A stretch of 64,000 nt of DNA. Source: Gordius sp. MW1 (lineage: Eukaryota > Nematomorpha > Gordioida > Gordea > Gordiidae). Every line of letters starts with the position of its first letter. The stretch's first letter is position 1. The notes under the pieces are model-generated. The model worked only from the letters and a program-made list of their open reading frames with translations, was not told the origin of the DNA and did not search any database. Position numbers and translations under genes: made by a program. Positions 1-11,400 of the stretch are shown piece after piece. The stretch lies in the NCBI GenBank assembly GCA_964036665.1, contig OZ038529.1, positions 15,322,060 to 15,386,059 on the forward strand. Reading direction: 5' to 3'.

Positions 1-142
1 TCTTTGAACCGTATTCATCCAATGAAAGTTGTCGGTTGCAGACGTTGTTTCTATGGTCCCAAGTAAAAATTTATCAGAATCTAAAAACTATTACTTTGAA
101 ATCATAATCGCATAGAGCAGTTTTCAAAAATTAAGCACTCAC

Positions 143-169
143 GTTGCGATACAACAAACTAATCGCAAC
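143..169. other. Conserved dyad GTTGCGAT-N11-ATCGCAAC (first instance)
   Basis: The arms 143-150 and 162-169 are exact reverse complements (8 bp) around an 11-nt spacer, ACAACAAACTA. The element lies at the same point of nearly every monomer, so the window holds roughly 186 copies, and it is among the best conserved parts of the unit. It could form a hairpin in single-stranded DNA or RNA, or be read by a dimeric DNA-binding protein; neither is demonstrated. Short dyad symmetries are known to be common in centromeric satellites of several eukaryotes. A secondary pairing, CAAC-AATAAAAC-GTTG, overlaps its right edge. Confidence 0.85.
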
Positions 170-304
170 AATAAAACGTTGTCTTTTGTCAAAATGATAG
201 TTCTCGCAGCTTAAAACCTCTTTTCGGATGTCAATCGAGGATAATAGGATTCTCAAATTGGCTTACTTTTATATATTTTTCATGCTCTTTCACATAGAAT
301 TGAA

Positions 305-320
305 AAAAATAAATATTTTT
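305..320. other. A/T hairpin and A-tract cluster in monomer core
   Basis: AAAAATA (305-311) and TATTTTT (314-320) are inverted repeats separated by two bases. The surrounding 80 bp contain more A- and T-tracts (ATATATTTTT, AAATTTTTC, ATATTTTTC) at short intervals, which is the pattern expected of intrinsically bent DNA that positions nucleosomes. The block recurs in almost every monomer. The hairpin is seen in the sequence; the bending is inferred from known A-tract behaviour. Confidence 0.6.
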
Positions 321-480
321 ACCTCGAAATTTTTCACATATTTTTCTTTGAACCGTATTCCTCCGATGAAAGTTGTCGTTTTCAGACGTGGTTTCGATGA
401 TAAAAAGTAAAAATTTATCAGAATCAGAAAACTATTACTTTAAAATCATGATCGCATAGTGCATTTTTGAAAAATTAAGC

Positions 481-808
481 ACTCACGTTGCGATACAACA
501 AACTAATCGCAACAATAAAACGTTGTCTTTTGTCAAAATGATAGTTCTCGCAGCTTAAATCCTGAGGATAATAGGATTCTCAAATTGGCTTATATTTATA
601 TATTTTTTTATGCTCTTTCACATAGAATCGAAAAAAATAAATATTTTTACTTCAAAATATTTCACATATTTTTCTTTGAACCATATTCAACCGATGAAAG
701 ATGTCGTTTTCACACGTGGTTTCTATGATCCCAAGTAAAAATTTATTAGAATCTGAAAACTATCACTTTGAAATCATGATCGCATAGAGCCATTTTCAAA
801 AATTAAGC
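481..808. repeat. Shortened monomer (328 bp) with 17-bp internal deletion
   Basis: Between 563 and 564 the stretch CTTTTCGGAAGTCAATC is missing: the usual AAATCCTCTTTTCGG...TCGAGGATA is joined as AAATCCTGAGGATA. No other copy I read has this junction, so it looks private and probably young. Confidence 0.85.
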
Positions 809-1029
809 ACTCACGTTGCGATACAACAAACTAATCGCAACAATAAAACGTTGTCTTTTGTCAAAATGATAGTTCTCGCAGCATAAATCCTCTTTTCGGA
901 AGTCAATCGAGGATAATAGGATTCTCAAATTGGCTTACTTTTATATATTTTTCATGCTCTTTCACATAGAATTGAAAAAAATAAATATTTTTACCTCGAA
1001 ATTTTTCACATATTTTTCTTTGAACCGTA

Positions 1030-1042
1030 TTCATCCGATGAA
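1030..1042. other. Second short dyad TTCATC-C-GATGAA
   Basis: A 13-bp inverted repeat with a single central C lies in the ACCGTATTCATCCGATG block of most domain A monomers. In domains B and C many copies change TTCATCC to TGCATCC, which breaks the outer pairs and leaves CATC-C-GATG. Some copies have CATCCAATG instead (for example near 18-26 and 1378-1386), which also shortens the dyad. A function is not shown; it may be incidental. Confidence 0.5.
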
Positions 1043-2269
1043 AGTTGTCGTTTTCAGACGTTGTTTCTATGATCCCAAGTAAAAATTTATCAGAATCAGA
1101 ACACTATTACTTTAAAATCATGATGGCATAGTGCATTTTTGAAAAATTAAGCACTCACGTTGCGATACAACAAACTAATCGCAACAATAAAACGTTGTCT
1201 TTTGTCAAAATGAGAGTTCTCGCAGTTAAATCCTCTTTTCGGAAGTCAATCGAGGATAATAGGATTCTCAAATTGGCTTACTTTTATATATTTTTTTATG
1301 CTCTTTCACATAGAATCGAAAAAAATAAATATTTTTACCTTAAAATTTTTCACATATTTTTCTTTGAACCGTATTCATCCAATGAAAGTTGTCGGTTGCA
1401 GACGTTGTTTCTATGGTCCCAAGTAAAAATTTATCAGAATCTAAAAACTATTACTTTGAAATCATAATCGCATAGAGCAGTTTTCAAAAATTAAGCACTC
1501 ACGTTGCGATACAACAAACTAATCGCAACAATAAAACGTTGTCTTTTGTCAAAATGATAGTTCTCGCAGCTTAAAACCTCTTTTCGGATGTCAATCGAGG
1601 ATAATAGGATTCTCAAATTGGCTTACTTTTATATATTTTTCATGCTCTTTCACATAGAATTGAAAAAAATAAATTTTTTTACCTCGAAATTTTTCACATA
1701 TTTTTCTTTGGACCGTATTCATCCGATGAAAGTTGTCGTTTTCAGACGTGGTTTCGATGATAAAAAGTAAAAATTTATCAGAATCAGAAAACAATTACTT
1801 TAAAATTATGATCGCATAGTGCATTTTTGAAAAATTAAGCACTCACGTTGCGATACAACAAACTAATCGCAACAATAAAACGTTGTCTTTTGTCAAAATG
1901 AGAGTTCTCGCAGTTAAATCCTCTTTTCGGAAGTCAATCGAGGATAATAGGATTCTCAAATTGGCTTACTTTTATATATTTTTTCATGCTCTTTCACATA
2001 GAATTGAAAAAAATAAATATTTTTACCTTAAAATTTTTCACATATTTTTCTTTGAACAGTATTCATCCGATGAAAGTTGTCGTTTTCAGACGTTGTTTCT
2101 ATGATCCCAAGTAAAAATTTATCAGAATCTAAAAACTATTACTTTGAAATCATAATCGCATTAAGCAGTTTTCAAAAATTAAGCACTCACGTTGCGATAC
2201 AACAAACTAATCGCAACAATAAAACGTTGTCTTTTGTCAAAATGATAGTTCTCGCAGCTTAAAACCTCG

Positions 2270-5080
2270 TTTCGGAAGTCAATCGAGGATAATAGGATTC
2301 TCAAATTGGCTTATATTTATATATTTTCTTATGCTCTTTCACATAGAATCGAAAAAAATAAATATTTTTACTTCAAAATTTTTCACATATTTTTCTTTGA
2401 ACCGTATTCATCCGATGAAAGATGTCGTTTTCAGACGTGGTTTCTATGATCCCAAGTAATAATTTATTAGAATCTGAAAACTATTACTTTGAAATCATGA
2501 TCGCATAGAGCCATTTTCAAAAATTAAGCACTCACGTTGCGATACATCAAAATCGCAACGATAAAACGTTGTCTTTTGTCAAAATGATAGTTCTCGCAGC
2601 TTAAAACCTTTTTTCGGAAGTCAATCGAGGATAATAGGATTCTCAAATTGGCTTACTTTTATATATTTTTTCATGCTCTTTCACATAGAATTGAAAAAAA
2701 TAAATATTTTTACCTCGAAATTTTTCACATATTTTTCTTTGAACCGTATTCATCCGATGAAAGTTGTCGTTTTCATACGTGGTTTCGATGATAAAAAGTA
2801 AGAATTTTCAGAAAACTATTACTTTAAAATCATGATCGCATAGTGCATTTTTGAAAAATTAAGCACTCACGTTGCGATACAACAAACTAATCGCAACAAT
2901 AAAACGTTGTCTTTTGTCAAAATGATAGTTCTTGCAGCTTAAATCCTCTTTTCGGAAGTCAATCGAGGATAATAGGATTCTCAAATTGGCTTACTTTTAT
3001 ATATTTTTCTTTTCGGAAGTCAATCAAGGATAATAGGATTCTCAAATTGGCTTACTTTTATATATTTTTCATGCTCTTTCACATAGAATCGAAAAAAATA
3101 AATATTTTTACCTTAAAACTTTTCACATTTTTTTCTTTGAACCGTATTCATCCGATGAAAGTTGTCGTTTTCAGACGTTGTTTCTATGATCCCAAGTAAA
3201 AATTTATCAGAATCAGAACACTATTACTTTAAAATCATGATGGCATAGTGCATTTTTGAAAAATTAAGCATCACGTTGCGATACAACAAACTAATCGCGA
3301 CAATAAAACGTTGTCTTTTGTCAAAATGATAGTTCTCGCAGCTTAAAACCTCTTTTCGGAAGTCAATCGAGGATAATAGGATTCTCAAATTGGCTTACTT
3401 TTATATATTTTTTCATGCTCTTTCACATAGAATCGAAAAAATTTAATATTTTTACCTTAAAATCTTTCACATATTTTTTATTGAACCGTATTCATCCGAT
3501 GAAAGATGTCGTTTACAGACGTGATTTCTATGATCCCAAGTAAAAATTTGTTAGAATCTGAAAACTATTACTTTGAAATCATGATCGCATAGAGCCATTT
3601 TCAAAAATTAAGCATCACGTTGCGATACAACAAACTAATTGCAACAATAAAACGTTGTCTTTTGTCAAAATGATATTTCTCGCAGCTTAAAACCTCTTTT
3701 CGGAAGTCAATCGAGGATAATAGGATTCTCAAATTGGCTTACTTTTATATAATTTTTCATGCTCTTTCACATAGAATTGAAAAAAATAAATATTTTTACC
3801 TCAAAATTTTTTACATATTTTTCTTTGAACCGTATTCATCCGATGAAAGTTGTCGTTTTCAGACGTGGTTTCGATGATAAAAAGTAAAAATTTATCAGAA
3901 TCTGAAAACTATTACTTTGAATTCATGATCGCATAGTGCATTTTTGAAAAATTAAGCACTCACGTTGCGATACAACAAACTAATCGCAACAATAAAACGT
4001 TGTCTTTTGTCAAAATGATAGTTCTCGCAGCTTAAATCCTCTTTTCGGAAGTCAATCGAGGATAATAGGATTCTCAAATTGGCTTACTTTTATATATTTT
4101 TTCATGCTCTTTCACATAGAATCGAAAAAAATAAATATTTTTACCTTAAAATTTTTCACATATTTTTCTTTGAACCGTATTCATCCGATGAAAGTTGTCG
4201 GTTGCAGACGTTGTTTTTATGATCCCAAGTAAAAATTTATCAGAATCTAAAAACTATTACTTTGAAATCATAATCGCATAGAGCAGTTTTCAAAAATTAA
4301 GCACTCACGTTACGATACAACAAACTAATCGCAACAATAAAACGTTGTCTTTTGTCAAAATGATAGTTCTCGCAGCTTAAAACCTCTTTTCGGACGTCAA
4401 TCGAGGATAATAGGATTCTCAAATTGGCTTACTTTTATATATTTTTCATGGTCTTTCACATAGAATTGAAAAAAATAAATATTTTTACCTCGAAATTTTT
4501 CACATATTTTTTATTGAACCGTATTCATCCGATGAAAGTTGTCGTTTTCAGACGTGGTTTCGATGATAAAAAGTAAAATTTATCAGAATCAGAAAACTAT
4601 TACTTTAAAATCATTATCGCATAGTGCATTTTTGAAAAATTAAGCACTCACGTTGCGATACAACAAACTAATCGCAACAATAAAACGTTGTCTTTTGTCA
4701 AAATGATAGTTCTCGCAGCTTAAAACCACTTTTCAGAAGTCAATCGAGGATAATAGGATTCTCAAATTGGCTTACTTTTATATATTTTTTCATGCTCTTT
4801 CACATAGAATCGAAAAAAATAAATATTTTTACCTTAAAATTTTTCACATATTTTTCTTTGAACCGTATTCATCCGATGAAAGTTGTCGTTTTCAGACGTG
4901 GTTTCGATGATAAAAAGTAAAAATTTATCAGAATCTGAAAACTATTACTTTAAACTCATGATCGCATAGTGCATTTTTGAAAAATTAAGCACTCACGTTG
5001 CGATACAACAAACTAATCGCAACAATAAATGTTGTCTTTTGTCAAAATGATAGTTCTCGCAGCTTAAATCCTCTTTTCGG
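2270..5080. repeat. Ordinary domain A satellite, no clear HOR
   Basis: About eight monomers of mixed alpha, beta and gamma type. It contains the long monomer at about 2865-3269 and a recombinant tail at about 3185-3270 (beta body TATGATCCC, alpha end AGTGCATTTTTG) that shares the private variants AGAACACTATT and GATGGCATAG with the copy at about 1075-1152. Nothing other than satellite is present. Confidence 0.75.
2948..3069. repeat. 61-bp internal tandem duplication inside one monomer
   Basis: The segment from CTTTTCGGAAG to TATATTTTT (2948-3008) is repeated at once as 3009-3069, with one substitution (CAATCGAGG becomes CAATCAAGG). This makes the host monomer about 405 bp long. It is the only sub-monomer duplication of this size I saw, and it likely arose by slippage or a short unequal exchange at CTTTT. 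Confidence 0.9.
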
Positions 5081-6400
5081 AAGTCAATCGAGGATAATAG
5101 GATTCTCAAATTGGCTTAATTTTATATATTTTTTCATGCTCTTTCACATAGAATCGAAAAAAATAAATATTTTTACCTTAAAATTTTTCACATATTTTTT
5201 ATTGAACCGTATTCATCCGATGAAAGTTGTCGTTTTCAGACGTGGTTTCTATGATCCCAAGTAATAATTTATCAGAATCTGAAAACTATTACTTTGAATT
5301 CATGATCGCATAGAGCCATTTTCAAAAATTAAGCATCACGTTGCGATACAACAAACTAATCGCAACAATAAACGTTGTCTTTTGTCAAAATGATAGTTCT
5401 CGCAGCTTAAAACCACTTTTCAGAAGTCAATCGAGGATAATAGGATTCTCAAATTGGCTTACTTTTATATATTTTTTCCAGCTCTTTCACATAGAATCGA
5501 AAAAAATAAATATTTTTACTGCAAAATTTTTCACATATTTTTTATTGAACCGTATTCATCCGATGAAAGTTGTCGTTTTCAGACGTGATTTCTATGATCC
5601 CAAGTAAAAATTTGTTAGAATCTGAAAACTATTACTTTGAAATCATGATCGCATAGAGCCATTTTCAAAATTAAGCATCACGTTGCGATACAACAAACTA
5701 ATCGCAACAATAAAACGTTGTCTTTTGTCAAAATGATAGTTCTCGCAGCTTAAAACCTCGTTTCGGAAGTCAATCGAGGATAATAGGATTCTCAAATTGG
5801 CTTAATTTTATATATTTTTTCATGCTCTTTCACATAGAATCGAAAAAAATAAATATTTTTACCTTAAAATTTTTCACATATTTTTTATTGAACCGTATTC
5901 ATCCGATGAAAGTTGTCGTTTTCAGACGTGGTTTCTATGATCCCAAGTAATAATTTATCAGAATCTGAAAACTATTACTTTGAATTCATGATCGCATAGA
6001 GCCATTTTCAAAAATTAAGCATCACGTTGCGATACAACAAACTAATCGCAACAATAAAACGTTGTCTTTTGTCAAAATGATAGTTCTCGCAGCTTAAATC
6101 CTCTTTTCGGAAGTCAATCGAGGATAATAGGATTCTCAAATTGGCTTAATTTTATATATTTTTTCATGCTCTTTCACATAGAATCGAAAAAAATAAATAT
6201 TTTTACCTTAAAATTTTTCACATATTTTTTATTGAACCGTATTCATCCGATGAAAGTTGTCGTTTTCAGACGTGGTTTCTATGATCCCAAGTAAAAATTT
6301 ATCAGAATCTAAAAACTATTACTTTGAAATCATAATCGCATAGAGCCATTTTCAAAATTAAGCATCACGTTGCGATACAACAAACTAATCGCAACAATAA
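5080..6400. repeat. Gamma monomer block copied at 686 and 344 bp
   Basis: The segment 5,080-5,400, marked by GGCTTAATTTTATAT, TTATTGAACC, AAGTAATAATTTATC and TTTGAATTCATG, recurs at about 5,766-6,086 (offset 686) and in part at about 6,110-6,300. Monomers of another type lie between. It is a small local HOR of the gamma type. Confidence 0.65.
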
Positions 6401-6711
6401 AACGTTGTCTTTTGTCAAAATGATAGTTCTCGCAGCTTAAAACCTCGTTTCGGAAGTCAATCGAGGATAATAGGATTCTCATTTTTGGCTTATATTTATA
6501 TATTTTCTTATGCTCTTTCACATAGAATTGAAAAAAATAAATATTTTTACTTCAAAATTTTTCACATATTTTTCTTTGAACCGTATTCATCCGATGAAAG
6601 ATGTCGTTTTCAGACGTGATTTCTATGATCCCAAGTAAAAATTTGTTAGAATCTGAAAACTATTACTTTGAAATCATGATCGCATAGAGCCATTTTCAAA
6701 AATTAAGCATT

Positions 6712-8087
6712 ACGTTGCGATACAACAAACTAATTGCAACAATAAAACGTTGTCTTTTGTCAAAATGATAGTTCTCGCAGCTTAAAACCTCTTTTCGGAA
6801 GTCAATCGAGGATAATAGGATTCTCAAATTGGCTTACTTTTATATATTTTTTCATGCTCTTTCACATAGAATTGAAAAAAATAAATATTTTTACTTCAAA
6901 ATTTTTCACATATTTTTCTTTGAACCGTATTCATCCGATGAAAGATGTCGTTTTCAGACGTGATTTCTATGATCCCAAGTAAAAATTTATCAGAATCTGA
7001 AAACTATTACTTTGAATTCATGATCGCATAGAGCCATTTTCAAAAATTAAGCATCACGTTGCGATACAACAAACTAATTGCAACAATAAAACGTTGTCTT
7101 TTGTCAAAATGATAGTTCTCGCAGCTTAAAACCTCTTTTCGGAAGTCAATCGAGGATAATAGGATTCTCAAATTGGCTTACTTTTATATATTTTTTCATG
7201 CTCTTTCACATAGAATTGAAAAAAATAAATATTTTTACTTCAAAATTTTTCACATATTTTTCTTTGAACCGTATTCATCCGATGAAAGATGTCGTTTTCA
7301 GACGTGATTTCTATGATCCCAAGTAAAAATTTATCAGAATCTGAAAACTATTACTTTGAATTCATGATCGCATAGAGCCATTTTCAAAAATTAAGCATCA
7401 CGTTGCGATACAACAAACTAATTGCAACAATAAAACGTTGTCTTTTGTCAAAATGATAGTTCTCGCAGCTTAAAACCTCTTTTCGGAAGTCAATCGAGGA
7501 TAATAGGATTCTCAAATTGGCTTACTTTTATATATTTTTTCATGCTCTTTCACATAGAATTGAAAAAAATAAATATTTTTACTTCAAAATTTTTCACATA
7601 TTTTTCTTTGAACCGTATTCATCCGATGAAAGATGTCGTTTTCAGACGTGATTTCTATGATCCCAAGTAAAAATTTATCAGAATCTGAAAACTATTACTT
7701 TGAATTCATGATCGCATAGAGCCATTTTCAAAAATTAAGCATCACGTTGCGATACAACAAACTAATTGCAACAATAAAACGTTGTCTTTTGTCAAAATGA
7801 TAGTTCTCGCAGCTTAAAACCTCTTTTCGGAAGTCAATCGAGGATAATAGGATTCTCAAATTGGCTTACTTTTATATATTTTTTCATGCTCTTTCACATA
7901 GAATTGAAAAAAATAAATATTTTTACTTCAAAATTTTTCACATATTTTTCTTTGAACCGTATTCATCCGATGAAAGATGTCGTTTTCAGACGTGATTTCT
8001 ATGATCCCAAGTAAAAATTTGTTAGAATCTGAAAACTATTACTTTGAAATCATGATCGCATAGAGCCATTTTCAAAAATTAAGCATC
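6712..8087. repeat. Four consecutive near-identical 344-bp monomers
   Basis: Units 6712-7055, 7056-7399, 7400-7743 and 7744-8087 share the rare set CTAATTGCAAC, TTACTTCAAAA, AAGATGTCG and ACGTGATTTC, and the first three also TTTGAATTCATG. I saw no internal difference among the first three; the fourth differs only near its end (TTTGTTAGAATC, GAAATC). This is simple monomer amplification, more homogeneous than its surroundings. A further copy of the same unit lies at 21513-21856. Confidence 0.85.
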
Positions 8088-8424
8088 ACGTTGCGATACA
8101 ACAAACTAATTGCAACAATAAAACGTTGTCTTTTGTCAAAATGATAGTTCTCGCAGCTTAAAACCTCTTTTCGGAAGTCAATCGAGGATAATAGGATTCT
8201 CAAATTGGCTTACTTTTATATAATTTTTCATGCTCTTTCACATAGAATTGAAAAAAATAAATATTTTTACCTCAAAATTTTTTACATATTTTTCTTTGAA
8301 CCGTATTCATCCGATGAAAGTTGTCGTTTTCAGACGTGGTTTCGATGATAAAAAGTAAAAATTTATCAGAATCAGAAAACTATTACTTTAAAATCATGAT
8401 CGCATAGTGCATTTTTGAAAAAAT

Positions 8425-11400
8425 AAGCACTCACGTTGCGATACAACAAACTAATCGCAACAATAAAACGTTGTCTTTTGTCAAAATGATAGTTCTCGCA
8501 GCTTAAATCCTCTTTTCGGAAGTCAATCGAGGATGATAGGATTCTCAAATTGGCTTACTTTTATATATTTTTTCATGCTCTTTCACATAGAATCGAAAAA
8601 AATAAATATTTTTACCTTAAAATTTTTCACATATTTTTTATTGAACCGTATTCATCCGATGAAAGTTGTCGTTTTCAGACGTGGTTTCTATGATCCCAAG
8701 TAATAATTTATCAGAATCTGAAAACTATTACTTTGAAATCATGATCGCATAGAGCCATTTTTAAAAATTAAGCATCACGTTGCTATACAACAAACTAATC
8801 GCAACAATAAAACGTTGTCTTTTGTCAAAATGATAGTTCTCGCAGCTTAAAACCACTTTTCGGAAGTCAATCGAGGATAATAGGATTCTCAAATTGGCTT
8901 ACTTTTATATATTTTTTCCAGCTCTTTCACATAGAATCGGAAAAAATAAATATTTTTACCGCAAAATTTTTCACATATTTTTCTTTGAACCGTGTTCATC
9001 CGATGAAAGTTGTCGTTTTCAGACGTGGTTTCGATGATAAAGTAAAAATTTATCAGAATCTGAAAACTATTACTTTAAAATCATGATCGCATAGTGCATT
9101 TTTGAAAAATTAAGCACTCACGTTGCGATACAACAAACTAATCGCAACAATAAAACGTTGTCTTTTGTCAAAATGATAGTTCTCGCAGCTTAAAACCTCT
9201 TTTCGGAAGTCAATCGAGGATAATAGGATTCTCAAATTGGCTTACTTTTATATATTTTTTCATGCTCTTTCACATAGAATCGAAAAAAATAAATATTTTT
9301 ACCGCAAAATTTTTCACATATTTTTCTTTGAACCGTATTCATCCGATGAAAGTTGTCGGTTGCAGACGTTGTTTCTATGATCCCAAGTAAAAATTTATCA
9401 GAATCTAAAAACTATTACTTTGAAATCATAATCGCATAGAGCAGTTTTCAAAAATTAAGCACTCACGTTGCGATACAACAAACTAATCGCAACAATAAAA
9501 CGTTGTCTTTTGTCAAAATGATAGTTCTCGCAGCTTAAATCCTCTTTTCGGAAGTCAATCGAGGATAATAGGATTCTCAAATTGGCTTACTTTTATATAT
9601 TTTTTCATGCTCTTTCACATAGAATCGAAAAAAATAAATATTTTTACCTTAAAATTTTTCACATATTTTTTATTGAACCGTATTCATCCGATGAAAGTTG
9701 TCGTTTTCAGACGTGGTTTCTATGATCCCAAGTAATAATTTATCAGAATCTGAAAACTATTACTTTGAAATCATGATCGCATAGAGCCATTTTCAAAAAT
9801 TAAGCATCACGTTGCGATACAACAAACTAATCGCAACAATAAAACGTTGTCTTTTGTCAAAATGATAGTTCTCGCAGCTTAAAACCACTTTTCGGAAGTC
9901 AATCGAGGATAATAGGATTCTCAAATTGGCTTACTTTTATATATTTTTTCCAGCTCTTTCACATAGAATCGAAAAAAATAAATATTTTTACCGCAAAATT
10001 ATTCACATATTTTTCTTTGAACCGTATTCATCCGATGAAAGTTGTCGTTTTCAGACGTGGTTTCGATGATAAAAAGTAAAAATTTATCAGAATCTGAAAA
10101 CTATTACTTTAAAATCATGATCGCATAGTGCATTTTTGAAAAATTAAGCACTCACGTTGCGATACAACAAACTAATCGCAACAATAAAACGTTGTCTTTT
10201 GTCAAAATGATAGTTCTCGCAGCTTAAATCCTCTTTTCGGAAGTCAATCGAGGATGATAGGATTCTCAAATTGGCTTACTTTTATATATTTTTTCATGCT
10301 CTTTCACATAGAATCGAAAAAAATAAATATTTTTACCTTAAAATTTTTCACATATTTTTTATTGAACCGTATTCATCCGATGAAAGTTGTCGTTTTCAGA
10401 CGTGGTTTCTATGATCCCAAGTAATAATTTATCAGAATCTGAAAACTATTACTTTGAAATCATGATCGCATAGAGCCATTTTTAAAAATTAAGCATCACG
10501 TTGCTATACAACAAACTAATCGCAACAATAAAACGTTGTCTTTTGTCAAAATGATAGTTCTCGCAGCTTAAAACCACTTTTCGGAAGTCAATCGAGGATA
10601 ATAGGATTCTCAAATTGGCTTACTTTTATATATTTTTTCCAGCTCTTTCACATAGAATCGGAAAAAATAAATATTTTTACCGCAAAATTTTTCACATATT
10701 TTTCTTTGAACCGTGTTCATCCGATGAAAGTTGTCGTTTTCAGACGTGGTTTCGATGATAAAGTAAAAATTTATCAGAATCTGAAAACTATTACTTTAAA
10801 ATCATGATCGCATAGTGCATTTTTGAAAAATTAAGCACTCACGTTGCGATACAACAAACTAATCGCAACAATAAAACGTTGTCTTTTGTCAAAATGATAG
10901 TTCTCGCAGCTTAAAACCTCTTTTCGGAAGTCAATCGAGGATAATAGGATTCTCAAATTGGCTTACTTTTATATATTTTTTCATGCTCTTTCACATAGAA
11001 TCGAAAAAAATAAATATTTTTACCGCAAAATTTTTCACATATTTTTCTTTGAACCGTATTCATCCGATGAAAGTTGTCGGTTGCAGACGTTGTTTCTATG
11101 ATCCCAAGTAAAAATTTATCAGAATCTAAAAACTATTACTTTGAAATCATAATCGCATAGAGCAGTTTTCAAAAATTAAGCACTCACGTTGCGATACAAC
11201 AAACTAATCGCAACAATAAAACGTTGTCTTTTGTCAAAATGATAGTTCTCGCAGCTTAAATCCTCTTTTCGGAAGTCAATCGAGGATAATAGGATTCTCA
11301 AATTGGCTTACTTTTATATATTTTTTCATGCTCTTTCACATAGAATCGAAAAAAATAAATATTTTTACCTTAAAATTTTTCACATATTTTTTATTGAACC

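Larger units (their letters stand above)
137..480 (+). repeat. Representative satellite monomer (344 bp, alpha tail)
   Basis: This is the first complete unit when the monomer is started at ACTCACG. In order it holds the GTTGCGAT dyad (143-169), an AACGTTGTC block, a CpG-containing stretch with TCTCGCAGC, TTTTCGGATG and CAATCGAGG (about 200-241), a TATA-like A/T block (about 266-280), the A/T hairpin (305-320), further A- and T-tracts to about 348, an ACCGTATTC block with the degenerate second dyad (358-370), and the variable tail (about 385-480), here the alpha form with GATGATAAAAAG and AGTGCATTTTTG. The phase is arbitrary. A typical consensus unit read from the window has about 107 G or C in 345 bases (31%) and 13 CpG dinucleotides. 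Confidence 0.95.
1..1899. repeat. 4-mer HOR, period 1,360 bp (partial second copy)
   Basis: Bases 1-539 match 1361-1899 at a fixed offset of 1,360, including the private variants CATCCAATGAAAG, GTCGGTTGCAG, TATGGTCCC and TTTTCGGATG. I noticed a few differences, for example TTCCTCCG at 358-365 against TTCATCCG. The offset is four monomers less the 17-bp deletion in the monomer at 481-808. The left end of the copy lies outside the window. Confidence 0.8.

Noticed and set aside
143-169. Rho-independent terminator or bacterial operator at the dyad
   Set aside because: The stem is short with an 11-nt loop and has no adjoining T-run in the right place, and the context is a eukaryotic satellite without genes.
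172-392. Possible ancient half-monomer duplication (GTTGTCTTTTGTC against GTTGTCGTTTTCAG)
   Set aside because: The likeness covers only about 14 bases and does not extend into the flanks. The spacing (about 195 bp) is not half of 344, so chance is a sufficient explanation.
381-400. GGTTTCGATGAT as a tRNA or Pol III B-box-like element
   Set aside because: It resembles GGTTCGANNCC only in part, lacks the closing CC and any A box at suitable distance, and no cloverleaf can be drawn around it.
4998-5264. 88-codon open frame, repeated at 14981, 17732, 20486 and 24954, and similar 60-95 codon frames throughout the + strand
   Set aside because: The frame lies wholly inside one monomer, opens and closes with it, and recurs because the monomer recurs. 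Single-base indels between copies shift or truncate it freely (AATAAACG against AATAAAACG changes the start region). The product is low-complexity and rich in F, I, K and S as expected from A/T-rich DNA, and resembles no family I know.
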